From assembly GCA_030278955.1 (NCBI GenBank), contig JAOANR010000011.1:31190403-31254402 (forward strand): a DNA stretch of 64,000 bases, in the 5' to 3' direction. Origin of the DNA: Hygrophila difformis (Eukaryota; Streptophyta; Magnoliopsida; Lamiales; Acanthaceae). Within the stretch, counting starts at the first letter, position 1, and each line of letters begins with the position of its first letter. The notes under the pieces were generated by a model. It was not told where the DNA came from. It searched no databases and saw only the letters and a program-made list of their open reading frames with translations. Both the position numbers and the translations under genes were made by a program. This document shows positions 41,492 through 52,400 of the stretch, piece by piece.

Positions 41492-41617
41492 ACAAAGTAG
41501 GGGCAAACGAAAAGGCGTAGAAGAACGTGACCGGATATTAAGGAGGAGTTAGCGCACGAAGAGGAAGAGAGAGAGAGAGAAGTTACTTGGGCTCCTTCGC
41601 ATGGAAGCAATTCGCCC

Positions 41618-41633
41618 AAGTAAGGAGGGCATC
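41618..41633 (+). other. Polypurine tract of the Tat element
   Basis: AAGTAAGGAGGGCATC directly precedes the 3' LTR start at 41,634. It is the plus-strand primer for cDNA synthesis. Confidence 0.75.
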
Positions 41634-42293
41634 TGTTGGGGCCATATGGAATAATGGGCCGCGAAAGAACTATTGGGCCATAAGACATGGGCCGGAAGAA
41701 AGAGGAAGTCCAAAAAGAGGATGGGCTCAAGATTGGTAAGGCCGAAAGCACATAGTAAGCCGAAGGAAGGAAATCGAAGCTGATAAAGATTTCGGCCGAA
41801 ATGGGTAGAAATAGCCGAAACCAAAACAACCGAATCGAAGAGAGAAAGAATTCGGCTCAGAGGAGTTAGCCGGAGAGCGGTTATTCCAGCTCCGGCTATA
41901 AATAGGGGACGACGCACTCAAAATCAGGGAGATCAATCCAACCCCCAAATTACTTTTATCAATTTTAATTCCTTGTTATCTTTACTGCTTTCTTTACAGC
42001 TTTCCTTTACAGCTTTCCTTAGAATTTAGCCTAGTTTGTAGCGGTTACCATTTCCAAATCCACCGTTGCTCCTTAGCAGCTGGTAGTTTGGTTCTCAGTT
42101 TTTGGTGAATTCCGCCGTTGTTTCTTAACAACAGGCAGATTCTCCGTTGTATCGTGTTATTGTTGATCAATTCAAGGAAGATTCATTCAATTGTGGGCGC
42201 ATTATTGTTAATTCGAACCCGTAATCGGTTTGATCCTTTTCCGATAGCCTCCCTTGAGGAGAAAAAGGTCCTTGGCTACACCCGAGCCAAACA
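41634..42293 (+). repeat. 3' LTR of the Tat element
   Basis: Same 660 bp as the 5' LTR; I see one substitution (GCGGCTACC at the 5', GCGGTTACC at the 3'). Such near identity means a very recent insertion. Confidence 0.95.
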
Positions 42294-42298
42294 CCTTT

Positions 42299-42640
42299 AC
42301 ATGAAATCAGTTGGCAAGAAACAGAGGATGGACGAAGAGCAATCGGTTGGAGGAATGAGCATATACTATACAGATAGGTCACAAATATAAACTATCGAAA
42401 AATTCAGGTCATACGAAGAAGCTAGTTTCTGAATGGGGAATAAATGACTCATGAGATCACCAATAAATAAATTAGTTCAAAATTTCAAAGATGTAATGAT
42501 CATATTACACTTTAAACACTAATATATTCAGACGAAAGTTTGATGTCGTCCAAAGAAAATGGGAATATAATTTACCACTTCGTTGAATGAGTTTTGAAGT
42601 TGCTTAACATAAAAATAAAAACAAAAATCACATTTTGTTT
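42299..42640. other. Flank of the Tat insertion, no feature seen
   Basis: Continues the host sequence interrupted at 29,730. No recognisable gene. Confidence 0.5.
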
Positions 42641-42646
42641 ACGTTC

Positions 42647-43345
42647 GTTTGGTTAGTGGGATCTTAAATTACATTACCAGTGGGAATGTAATTGTTGTGA
42701 ATGTATGATTACTCGGAATATGAGATTACTAATAATTTTATTTTTTTTTATGTTTTAAGATTACTGCGTTTGGTTATATGGAATCTTAGATTTCCAATTC
42801 TAACTAATTTATTATAATGTCCTTGAATTTCAATTGAATGAAGTTATAAATATGTAATTTTTTTTTGCGATACAGCCAATGAAGGCTAGAAATATAAATA
42901 TGTCATTTTGTTATACAGTAGAAAATATTTAAGTCAATTATTTTTTTAAATATTAAAAATTATTTATATATAATTTATTATATGATAATTAGTGATTTAA
43001 TGTCTCTAAATCCTTATTATTTTTATTTTTTGTATAAAAGATAAAAATAAATTTTAAGAAAATATGAAAATATATATTTAAAAATATATTTAAATAAGTT
43101 AAAATTTTCAATTGACATATTTATTAGTATTTTTTAGAATAAAAATATCTAAATCTGTAAAATAAAATAAATATAAAAAGTGAGAATATAAAAGTCAAAT
43201 TAGTATAAAAAGTAGGCGAAATGGAGGTGGTAATCTAAGATTACCTGCCTTCCAGGTGGGAATGTGATTCCCACCAAAACCTCTTAACATTCCCACCTTG
43301 GTGGGAATGTGACATTCCCACATGAAACATGCTCCGAACCAAACA
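42647..43345. mobile_element. Second Harbinger-like MITE
   Basis: Ends GTTCGTTTGGTTAGTGGGATCT and the complement of CTCCGAACCAAAC form inverted repeats. Subterminal GGGAATGT/ACATTCCC words and the AGATTACTGCGTTTGGTTAT segment match the element at 4716-5607. The exact termini and TSD are unclear. A LINE stub has inserted within it. Confidence 0.45.
42856..42892 (-). mobile_element. Extremely 5'-truncated LINE insertion (37 bp) with TSD
   Basis: The minus strand reads CTAGCCTTCATTGGCTGTATCGC plus a run of A, matching the 3' end of the LINE at 5797 (GGCTGTGTCAC plus A). A perfect 11-bp repeat TATAAATATGT flanks it (42,845-42,855 and 42,893-42,903), so it is a genuine, very short retroposition. 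Confidence 0.65.
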
Positions 43346-43811
43346 TGGACATGTTTCATTCCCTAGCCAAGATTTAAAAGCTTTTTTGTTTGATAGCAAG
43401 GATTTAGCATTTAAGCTATTGCGTTGAATGACTATGGCGTTTTTGGCAAATCAGTTATTCTAAATCGGCTCATTTATAAAACAAAATAATTTTTTAAAGT
43501 AGAGAAAATAACTTAAAACAACTAATCTACTCTTTACGAATTCGCTGCAATGAGTAGTATTTTGGATTTCTTATTGTAGACAAAAAGTTGGTTTTGAAAG
43601 TGTCAACAACTAATTTTGATGAATTCATTCCTCATAATCAGTTATCAACTAAAAATGAATTGTCAAACAAGAGCAATGTTTAGGAGGGGGTGAATGTAAT
43701 CTCATCGTCCATTGTTTTATGTGATGTTTCCTAATTAGGGTTCGATTCCTTCCATAAAACCATTAGTTGGTTTCTGTGATGACAATGGTGTATTTTGTGA
43801 TGTGGCCATTA

Positions 43812-43908
43812 TTTCTGTGTACATGCATGAAAACATGGCAAATAAAATAGATTTATTAACTAATTCACATAATACGATGTCTGAAATCACAATATAATAC
43901 TTCTATAT
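43812..43908 (+). repeat. 97-bp direct repeat, copy A
   Basis: TTTCTGTGTACATGCATG... through AATAAAATAGATTTATTAAC to ...TACTTCTATAT. Nearly identical to 44,674-44,770, 862 bp downstream, same orientation. It may be the short terminal repeats of a TRIM-like element or a local duplication. Confidence 0.75.
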
Positions 43909-44199
43909 CAATCAAGTTAGTATCTTGATTAGTCAGTAATCTGGATATCCGGATATGTTCCAACCAAGAGAAAGATGTGCTACTCATCACATTCCATTTG
44001 GATTCAATTAATAAATTTGGAAAGGGGATCTGTTAAGCCCCAAATTAATGGGCATAAAAAAGTGAGTGAATTGTAACTTTCATTTTCATAATGGAGCAAA
44101 TATGGAGGTGTGGAGTGGGAATTGCATATCCAATCGAAAACAACAACATGCAATATTCACAGAAACGCGAGAACGATATTTTTATGTTAAACGAAAATG

Positions 44200-44285
44200 A
44201 ATTCGATGCTATACGAACATGTTAAATTCTATTTCACATGTTAAATTCTATACGAACATGTTAAATTCTATTTCACAGGTTCTGA
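44200..44285 (+). repeat. Short tandem repeats (ATACGAACATGTTAAATTCT)
   Basis: ATACGAACATGTTAAATTCT followed by ATTTCACATG or ATTTCACAGG occurs twice in tandem, with related CTATACGAACATG and ATTTCAATG words to about 44,400. Confidence 0.7.
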
Positions 44286-44673
44286 ATGATATTGCAATGC
44301 TACATGAATTCAATGCTATACGAACATGATTTCAATGTTGTTGTCACGTTATTTCAATGCTATTTCCACATGTTTTGAATGATATTTTTAGTGTTGTTTC
44401 AAAACTTTTTCACCTGTTCACATTTGTCAAAAAAAACCCCCACACAATCTACTACAAAAAATAAAAAAATAAGCAAAATCTTAATAAATCCGGACAATAT
44501 TCTTGGCCCACCACATATGTAATAATTATATTCATTCACGAACAACCAAAATGTAACATCCCTAAATTACCACCAATTACTAAAACATTAAAAAGGAAAG
44601 AAATAATAAAATCGACGGCCACATGTGGGAAACAAAAAAAGTAGTATCCAGAGTCAGGTCACAAACCCGTTCC

Positions 44674-44770
44674 TTTCTGTGTACCTGCATGGAAACATAC
44701 CAAATAAAATAGATTTATTAACTAATTCACATAATACGGTGTCTGAAATCACAATATAATACTTCTATAT
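44674..44770 (+). repeat. 97-bp direct repeat, copy B
   Basis: Partner of 43,812-43,908 with only a few substitutions (ACATGCATGA against ACCTGCATGG, ACGATG against ACGGTG). Confidence 0.75.
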
Positions 44771-44824
44771 TGTTCCATAAATACGTAATTACCTTTAATC
44801 AAGCCAAATCAATTTTAGAAGATA

Positions 44825-45067
44825 CTTCCTCCGTTTGTTTTTAATTGTAACGTTTCTCATTTGCACTTATGTCAATGCACAACGATTAACAACTCAAATT
44901 CGGTACAAGTAAAAATTCTAAAAATTTGATAATTTAAAAACTAGACGAGTCCAACAAGACTTCATTTGGCTATATTTTCTCTTCTATAATTATAACAAAA
45001 ATAGAAGTCAAAGTGCTATAATGAACAATAAAAAATCAAAACGTTACAATTAAAAAAACGTAGGGAG
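44825..45067. mobile_element. Stowaway-like MITE (243 bp)
   Basis: Left CTTCCTCCGTTTG..., right complement CTCCCTACGTTTTT, with TA at 44,823-44,824 and 45,068-45,069. Internal arms (AATTGTAACGTTTCT against AAACGTTACAATT) pair well. Confidence 0.75.
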
Positions 45068-45095
45068 TATATAATAATATATATATATATATATC
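45068..45095. repeat. (TA)n microsatellite
   Basis: TA-rich simple repeat directly after the MITE. Confidence 0.7.
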
Positions 45096-45282
45096 AAATT
45101 TTGGAAATGGTATAATACAAAATATAATCAATTATTAATATATAAATATTACGAAAGAAATATTTGGAAAACATCATATTCAATAGGTTATTATTAAGAT
45201 TTGAAAAGAAAAAAGAAGGAAAAAAAATTAGGACATATTTTACAGCTTGAGATTTTATAATGAAGGAGAATGAAGTTAAATA

Positions 45283-45540
45283 TTTCCTCCGTTTTTTAAA
45301 AATTCTAACGTTTGCATAGTAAACACTATTTCTTGAGTAATTTTGGTTCGATTTTTTCACACATTTACATAAGATAAAATATAATAAAGTGAGATCTTGT
45401 TAGATTCATCTAATTACGTAATTTTATAACATTAAGTTTTATAATTTTTCATATCATAAAATTTGAGATATTACTCTTTAAAAATGTGTATTACATTGCG
45501 TGATAATAAGAAATGTTAGTTTTTTAAAAAACGGAGGGAG
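45283..45540. mobile_element. Stowaway-like MITE (258 bp)
   Basis: Left TTTCCTCCGTTTTTTAAAAA and right complement CTCCCTCCGTTTTTTAAAAAAC, with TA on both sides (45,281-45,282 and 45,541-45,542). It shares the GTGAGATCTTGTTAGATTC core with the MITE at 9228. Confidence 0.8.
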
Positions 45541-45669
45541 TAGTAGAAATGAAAAAAAATTAAAAGTTCTCGAACACAAAGCCAACTTATCTTGTGAAAC
45601 TTCATTTTACTTCCAAGGAGCTGATTTTTAATTTTTTATATTTTGTATTCTTAACATTTGCCGTAGTTC

Positions 45670-45757
45670 ATTCGTTTCATTTTCTGATGTGTTTCATAAT
45701 AAATGTTACCTAATTATATATGAAATGTTAGATTTCTTATTTAGAAACGGAGGGAGG
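45670..45757. mobile_element. Partial Stowaway-like MITE end
   Basis: AAATGTTAGATTTCTTATTTAG then ACGGAGGGAGGGAGTAG resembles the right end of the preceding MITE. The left end is not clear. Confidence 0.45.
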
Positions 45758-45769
45758 GAGTAGTACTTA

Positions 45770-46404
45770 GAACTTAGAAGTAGGAGTATTTTTCTTTCCC
45801 TTAAAAAAATCTCCTAAACAGAGCCTTAAGTCCTCGTCTTTTTCGTTCTTTTTACTTGTACTGTGTCCATCCAAATCGAATGCAGTAATTAGCGGTCTCC
45901 GTTTAGGTTTAGTTTTCACTTATACTGTTAATCAAAATTGAGTGCAGTCTTTCCCCTCAAATCTTTATGCCATAATTTCTCTTTGCAATTGCTGTATCGT
46001 CAACAGTTCAACACAACAATTTCATTAGGGGTTGAACCGGTTTGTGATTGGAGGGCCATGACAATTCCCAGCCCAGGCAGGCACCACCATTACTACCGTC
46101 GGGGAACCGGGTTTTAATTAAGATTTCTTGCTTCTGCAGCAATCCAAAACAAGAGCCGCAACACTCCGCAAGCAAGGATCTAGATTACCAGTGCAGTACC
46201 GATCTTGCGAAGTATTGTATGCCGGGTTACGTTTCGGAGCGGCAAGGGCTGTTCCCGGTTAGAAATTGGCCGAGACGGCGCCTGAACGGCCGATTTGGCG
46301 AACCAATCCCAAATCCCAATATGATTTTCCTTACAATTCCCAATCTTAGGAATAGCTGATTGTGTGAATTCAGTAGAGCGCGTTCATAGTTACTGAGGAG
46401 GAGA
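45770..46404 (+). promoter_or_regulatory. 5' flank and probable 5'UTR of the GPI ethanolamine phosphate transferase gene
   Basis: About 630 bp upstream of the gene start. A 103-codon ORF (46,048-46,359) is not recognisable and probably lies in the 5'UTR, where it could act as an upstream ORF. GGTTTTAATT..TTCTGCAG around 46,108-46,139 has the look of a small intron, but that is a guess. No clear TATA box. Confidence 0.35.
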
Positions 46405-49400
46405 ATGGCAATGGTTGAAAAATTGAATTCTGGGAGGAATAAGCATTGGGGTGTGAGGAAATGGGCATCTGCGTTGTTCCTGGGAATAATGGTGCTCCAC
46501 GGTGTATCAATTTTATTGTTCACTAGAGGTTTCCTTCTTACTCGTTCTGAATTGTCCCAGTATAGCCAATGTGAAGATATTGCAGAGTCTCCCTGTTTTC
46601 CTCATCCTCATGATCGAAATGCAAATGGAAGTTGTTGGACCAACCCCGCCATCAATCGTCTTGTTATCATTGTTCTTGATGCTCTCCGGTTGGCTAATCT
46701 TGCCACTATTTTGAGTTTATCTTAATTCTTTTAAATTTGAATATTTCTAGCTCTGACTTATGAGTATGTCTAATGCATGTGGTATATTCTTATGGTAGGT
46801 TTGATTTTGTTGCTCCAAGTACATTTTTCACTGGTACGTTAAATTTTAATAATTGTGGTTATCGCTTATGAGTACGTCCATTTGGTTTTCCTACAGTACT
46901 ATATTGTTTCCGTTTTCTGAGCAAACACTTTGTTTTTTAACAACATTGTTGGGCTGTGTTGTGTTCTTAATTAACCATTCCACTTTGTGTTGTTTTAACA
47001 TGCTTATTATTTCCTTCAGAGAAGAAGCCATGGATGGATAAGTTACAAGTTCTACATGATCTTGCTAGTCAAAACCAATCATCAACAAGAATTTTCAAAG
47101 CAATAGCTGACCCGCCTACCACCAGTTTGCAGCGCTTAAAGGTCAATATATGTTATTCTTCGAGCATGCGATAATTGGACATGCATATTTTTCTGTTTCT
47201 ATTTCGAGGTGACATTACTTAACTGCAGCAGTAGATGAAGCTTTCAGGCATGTATTCTTTTATTTTTATCACTGGTATAGAGTATAGATTCTGATTTTCT
47301 GTGAAACCATGCAGCCTGTATTTATGAGGTAACAACTTAGAAGAAATTCCACCATTGTTTCATTCCCTGTTCATGCTACTCCTAGCTGTCTTGTGGTAAA
47401 TTTCTGTTATATGAGAAAGATACTTGCTTTGTTTAATAGCTCAAGATGGGTGAGAGACTAACTGGTGTTGGATGTCAACCTTAAACAAGTGATGTGGTAT
47501 TGGTATCAGTTAATCTTGTAGCTAACTAGCTATATAAGCCATGTAATACTTCTATGCATCTTTTTAACATTGTTGTTATGCTAAATATTAACAGTAATAA
47601 GTCACTTAAAAATTACTATTCTTATAGAGCAGTTCATCTAGTCTTTTATTGCTAAAACTAGAGATGCATGTGGTGGTGCGTTCATTGTCAGTTTCTTATC
47701 AGAGTTGACTAATCACGTGGTTATGAATTGTGATACATATGAACTTTCAAGGACCGTTCCAGCTGATATCCAGTCTCAACTTTTTACAACCTTATTCACT
47801 CGTGTTTGTGCATTGCTTTCTAGCTTCATGAACATTCCATAATAGCTACTTAAAATCAATTTTTGTATCTTTTTCCCCCCTTCAATGGATAAAGTGATAC
47901 ACTTTTTATTTTCTTTGTATAAGCATCATAGTGAGCCATGTCAATTGTCAGTCAAAATAATACTTGAAATATATTGCATAGCAGCTGTTGTTTCTCCTTG
48001 CAATTACTAATGTATGCGTATGCCACAAGGTGGCGTATCTTTTCTGTCTGCATTCTCATATAAATAATAGTAGAAGTTTGTCATTTCATTTAAATATTGT
48101 ATTGACCCTCTACAATATAGGAAACTTGATAGATTGTCACTATTCAATAGTTACTTCCTTGCATGTTATGTGGAAAAGATTCTTACATAATTTGAAAAGC
48201 TAAAGATGCTCAGAAAATCCTCGCTCAGGATGTCATTACTGCACTGTCTGGCATATTGCCGCTGTTTCTTAAAATGTTAGGAGCAGGAACTTCAGCTGTA
48301 ACTCTGGGATTGGGAGCATCAGTTCACTCTCTTGGGGCATTTTCTCTGTAAACTTTAAAGAAAGGGATTAATTAATTTTATTACCCACCTTAATCTTATG
48401 TATGTGTGTGTGTGCCTGTTTAAATTAGTACAGACCACTAAATTCGATATGAATTTATCCCGTGGAATGAATTATGCTTATTCCACTCTGCCCACTAAAC
48501 ATATTCTTGATGAATCATTTCAAACAGAAATATTGAAATATTTGCCTTTTCTAGTCAAAGCTTTTTGCAAACATTCCTGTAAATAGATTGGTCATCTGTC
48601 CTCTTCATTTCATGCAACTATGGCATGTTTATGAATCATAAAGTTTACTTAATCAATGTGTTTTTGCCTCTTTCTTTGGAATTAAATTGCTTCAATTTTT
48701 ATTTATTTATTTATTTATTAATTTTTGTAGGAAATGTAGCTGTTTTTCTTGAGAATTATATGTGTGGCCAGTACATCTATGATATAAAATTTATGCCTTA
48801 AGGTTCTTTTTATGTACCTAAGTTTGGTCAAGAATCTTGTCATTTTATACATTAAATTGGTAATATGCAACTCCTTATTATCTTGAGACATATTTCATCT
48901 GTGATTATAATTCTATCTTTGTTCAGGGTTTAACTACTGGTGGACTTCCCACATTTATCGATGTGGGAAACAGTTTCGGTGCACCTGCAATTTTGGAGGA
49001 TAACTTGATAAATCAGGTTTGGCCCTTTTATTTGAACATTTAAATGCATGTCCACTTTTAGGTTACTTTCATTTATCTTTTACTCTTGGATTTTTCTTAT
49101 GTTTTTAACTTTTGGATTTGATTTTAGTTTGTTAAAAATGGAAAGCGGGTGGTGATGATGGGGGATGACACGTGGGTGCAATTATTTCCACATCATTTTA
49201 CCAAATCATATCCATTCCCATCATTTAATGTCAAGGACCTTGATACGGTATTATGTTAATCATTCCTAGTATGTTCCTTTGTACTTTATCTTCTGTTGCT
49301 AAATTTGCCTTGTCTATTACTTCTTCCCTTTTAGTTTCTGTGCTCAATTATCTTGGTCAGGTAGACAATGGGTGCATCACTAACTTGTTTCCAGCCCTAC

Positions 49401-52400
49401 ATGAAGAAGACTGGGATGTCCTAATAGCACATTTTCTGGGTGTTGTAAGCTTTAGTTAGTCCTATTTTATTTCATTTATATCTTTTTGCTTTTCCCTTGG
49501 TGTGATTAAGTTGATTTTATTTTCTCCAACTGTTTTAGGGACAATGAACATTAATTCCTATGCAAACATCATTAGAGCTGGAGATCGAATAAGAAGTTAA
49601 TAATTAACTCCTATGCAAGCATCATTAGAGCTTGAGAATTGAATAAGAAGTTAATAATTAACAGTTGAAGGAAATATACCAGTAAGTCCACCTATGTGGT
49701 TCACTCAACTATCACCGAAAGTGTCATTATTTATTTTACTATTTTTGTTTATGGATTTAATCTTCAAAGAAATGCCACTGTATGGAATGTTTTAATCGTA
49801 CTTATGAGATAAAACTACATTGGGGTCATATTGCCTGAGTTTGAGGTCATTTTTAATAGTTATCTAGGAATTGCCCCAAGGCAGACATCCAAAATACAAG
49901 AAGTATAACACATCATGGTATCAAATAAATTTGGAAGTTATGTTACGCCCTGTTCCTGGACCTTTCCTGAGAATGCCAAAATGGTGGTCCAGTCAGCTGT
50001 TGTATATATTTAATAGCCAACATACATTAATGATCATTTTCCTTCAATCCTAAGTTTGTTGGTATAACAGCTTTGAACCTTTTTCTTTGGGGTGGGGTGT
50101 GCCTGCTTCTAGCTTTTATCAGAAGTAAAATTGAGTTAATATCACTGCATAACAGAGTCATATTATATCAATAGTCATCAACTGGTTCGTTGTCTGTGTA
50201 ACGCCCCAAAAATTTTAAACCAATTTTTGTGACGTCACTGCCGTGTTATCTCCCTTAAACTGTTGGCCAATCAATTTAAGTTTGATAACACGAAGCCTGG
50301 TAATCAGAAAATCCAATACAGCATAATATCAGAGTAACAGAGTAAGCAACAGAAATAAGTCCATCATATAATCATAACATCTCGGCTACGAGCCTCATAC
50401 AGTACCTCGCCTCGGTACTCATATCTACCTGTCCAAAATATCAAGTACAAGGAGGAATGACAAATGATTGGTTCACAGACCAATTCTAATTCATAGTAAT
50501 ACTCAGAAATATCAAACAAGTCACAGAAAGATAACGTAGGGCCTAATATAACATGTTAGTCAACAACATAATAATGCAGTCCTACTAGATCACTCAGCCC
50601 CAAACCCATCACTATGATCATGCTCTGCGTCCTCCTCGGGAGTATCTATAAGAAAGGCAAAATGCAAGGTGTCAGTACATAAAGTACTGAGCAAGAGTAG
50701 GAAAAGCTGGGAAACAGGGAACAAGATTTTAGAGGTAAATTAACAGTTATAAAATAGCATAATTAGATAATTAAATAAACATCACACCGTCCTATACCGG
50801 TGCTTCAACCACGTCATACACTGCAAAACAATTATAAGATGAATGATGGATGATGAGATGAAATGTTATGACCTAAAGTGTCTATCTACCCTAAATGTAA
50901 CACAGAAGTATGCCTAGCGCGCAACCTAAGTACCATGGTCGATATTCCTCTCCAAATAGGGTCCACTCCCCTAATGGTCAGAAGAGATACCCACAGTGCC
51001 CCGCGGACACTAACAGCTGAAATAAGTGGCTTACGGTCATGGCGGGTACTAGCCCAGAGCATCCCGCTCTATAAGGCCAACATACCAGGATAAGATACTA
51101 ACTATGCCCAGTCGGATACCGACTCGTAAACATAGTTAGGATATGTAATATCCTCGAAAGCATAAATCAACACAGATCACAATCACTAGCCCAGAGCATC
51201 TCGCTCTCGAAAGCCAACATGCCAGGATAAGATACTAACTATGCCCAGTCGGATACCGACTCGTAAACATAGTCAGGATGTCTAATATCCTTGAAAGCAT
51301 AAATCATTACATATCACAACCATCTTACACAATGTCCAGTCGGATACCGACTCGTAAACATTTAGTGTAAATTATCGGTCCGCAGACTACGTACAATATT
51401 CGGGTTGCCAACCCCATATATCGGCTCACAACAGTACCACATGAGTTAGACATGATCGAGGGTGTGCCACGTCCCACATATCGGCACTCAACGCACAAAC
51501 ATAGTGATAGAAGCAACGCAAGATTCCATCCTAGACTAAGGCTCGGTGAATCTTCTAAGTTCAATCAATACTCATGATAGGCACTAACATATCCTAGATC
51601 AGTTTTAAGCATATTTCGAGACCTAGAAATGAGTGAGGAATGATAAAATACGAAAAGGGGACGAAAAACGGAAGAAAACAACGAATCGGCACGCCGGAGA
51701 CACCCTCGGGTTATAAATTCCTATTTTATATTTTTGAAGGAGTCATTATCTCTGAATTCCGATTGCATATTTGAAATCCTTGTTCCGAGTAGGGTCAGAT
51801 TCATATATGGTTTGCGAAAATCGGATTAGAAACGAGTAAGTTAGAGCCGATTCAAGTTTGTGGGTTTTTGGGTGTACAGGAGGCGCCAATTGTGGCGCTC
51901 CAAGCCCCTTTTGGGCGCCGCAAAGGCATTGCGGCGCCCAAACTGGGCACCAACACAGCAGAGGTGCCACAGTGGCGCTCCAGGCTAGTTTTAGGCGCCA
52001 CCAAGGCACTGTGGCGCCTAAACTGAAGACTTCAAGGGCTGGGGCACCGCAACGGCGCTCCGGACCACTTTTAGGCGCCACATAGGCTATGTGGCGCCTC
52101 TGAAGCTTCCGCAGAGGCAGAATTTCGCGAAATTCACCATTTTCTTCCAATTTTTCCCCGCAATAAGCTAAATCCTACTCTTGCTTTGTGTTTTGGAGTC
52201 CCCAATACTTCAATCTCAACTCCCAAGCTTCTCCAAACACCAAAGCAAGCTATAGTCAAGAATCAAACAACAAAACATCAAGAATCATCCAATAATGTGA
52301 GTTCAACCCACATGCAAGTGTTCTTGAGCTCAAATTCAAAATGCCCAACCAAAATCGAACAAAGAGCTTACCTAAGCTGCCAAAACAAGATTCAAGCTCC

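Larger units (their letters stand above)
29731..42293 (+). mobile_element. Complete Tat-lineage Ty3/gypsy retrotransposon with antisense PMD gene (12.6 kb)
   Basis: Two 660-bp LTRs (29,731-30,390 and 41,634-42,293) differ at only one position by my reading (C at about 30,141, T at about 42,044). The TSD is CCTTT (29,726-29,730 and 42,294-42,298). Order: LTR, PBS, gag-protease ORF, RT-RH-aRH-integrase ORF, about 1-kb spacer, a spliced gene on the minus strand, polypurine tract, LTR. Both sense ORFs are open. An archaeal-type second RNase H and extra ORFs near the 3' LTR are traits of the Tat lineage. The element has all it appears to need for autonomous movement. Confidence 0.95.

Noticed and set aside
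39556..41829. One 757-codon antisense ORF starting in the 3' LTR
   Set aside because: The upstream part is LTR sequence also open in the 5' LTR by chance. The TATA box and the MAQP start at 41,418, plus clean splice sites, make a spliced gene starting at 41,418 more likely.
46048..46359. 103-codon ORF upstream of the PIG-O gene
   Set aside because: No recognisable domain and it overlaps the probable 5'UTR. Kept only as a possible upstream ORF.
51746..52150. 134-codon minus-strand ORF with repeated GAPQ/GAPA residues (and its copy at 58,388-58,900)
   Set aside because: The repetitive residues come from the GGCGCC hairpin array in the LTR. No gene evidence.
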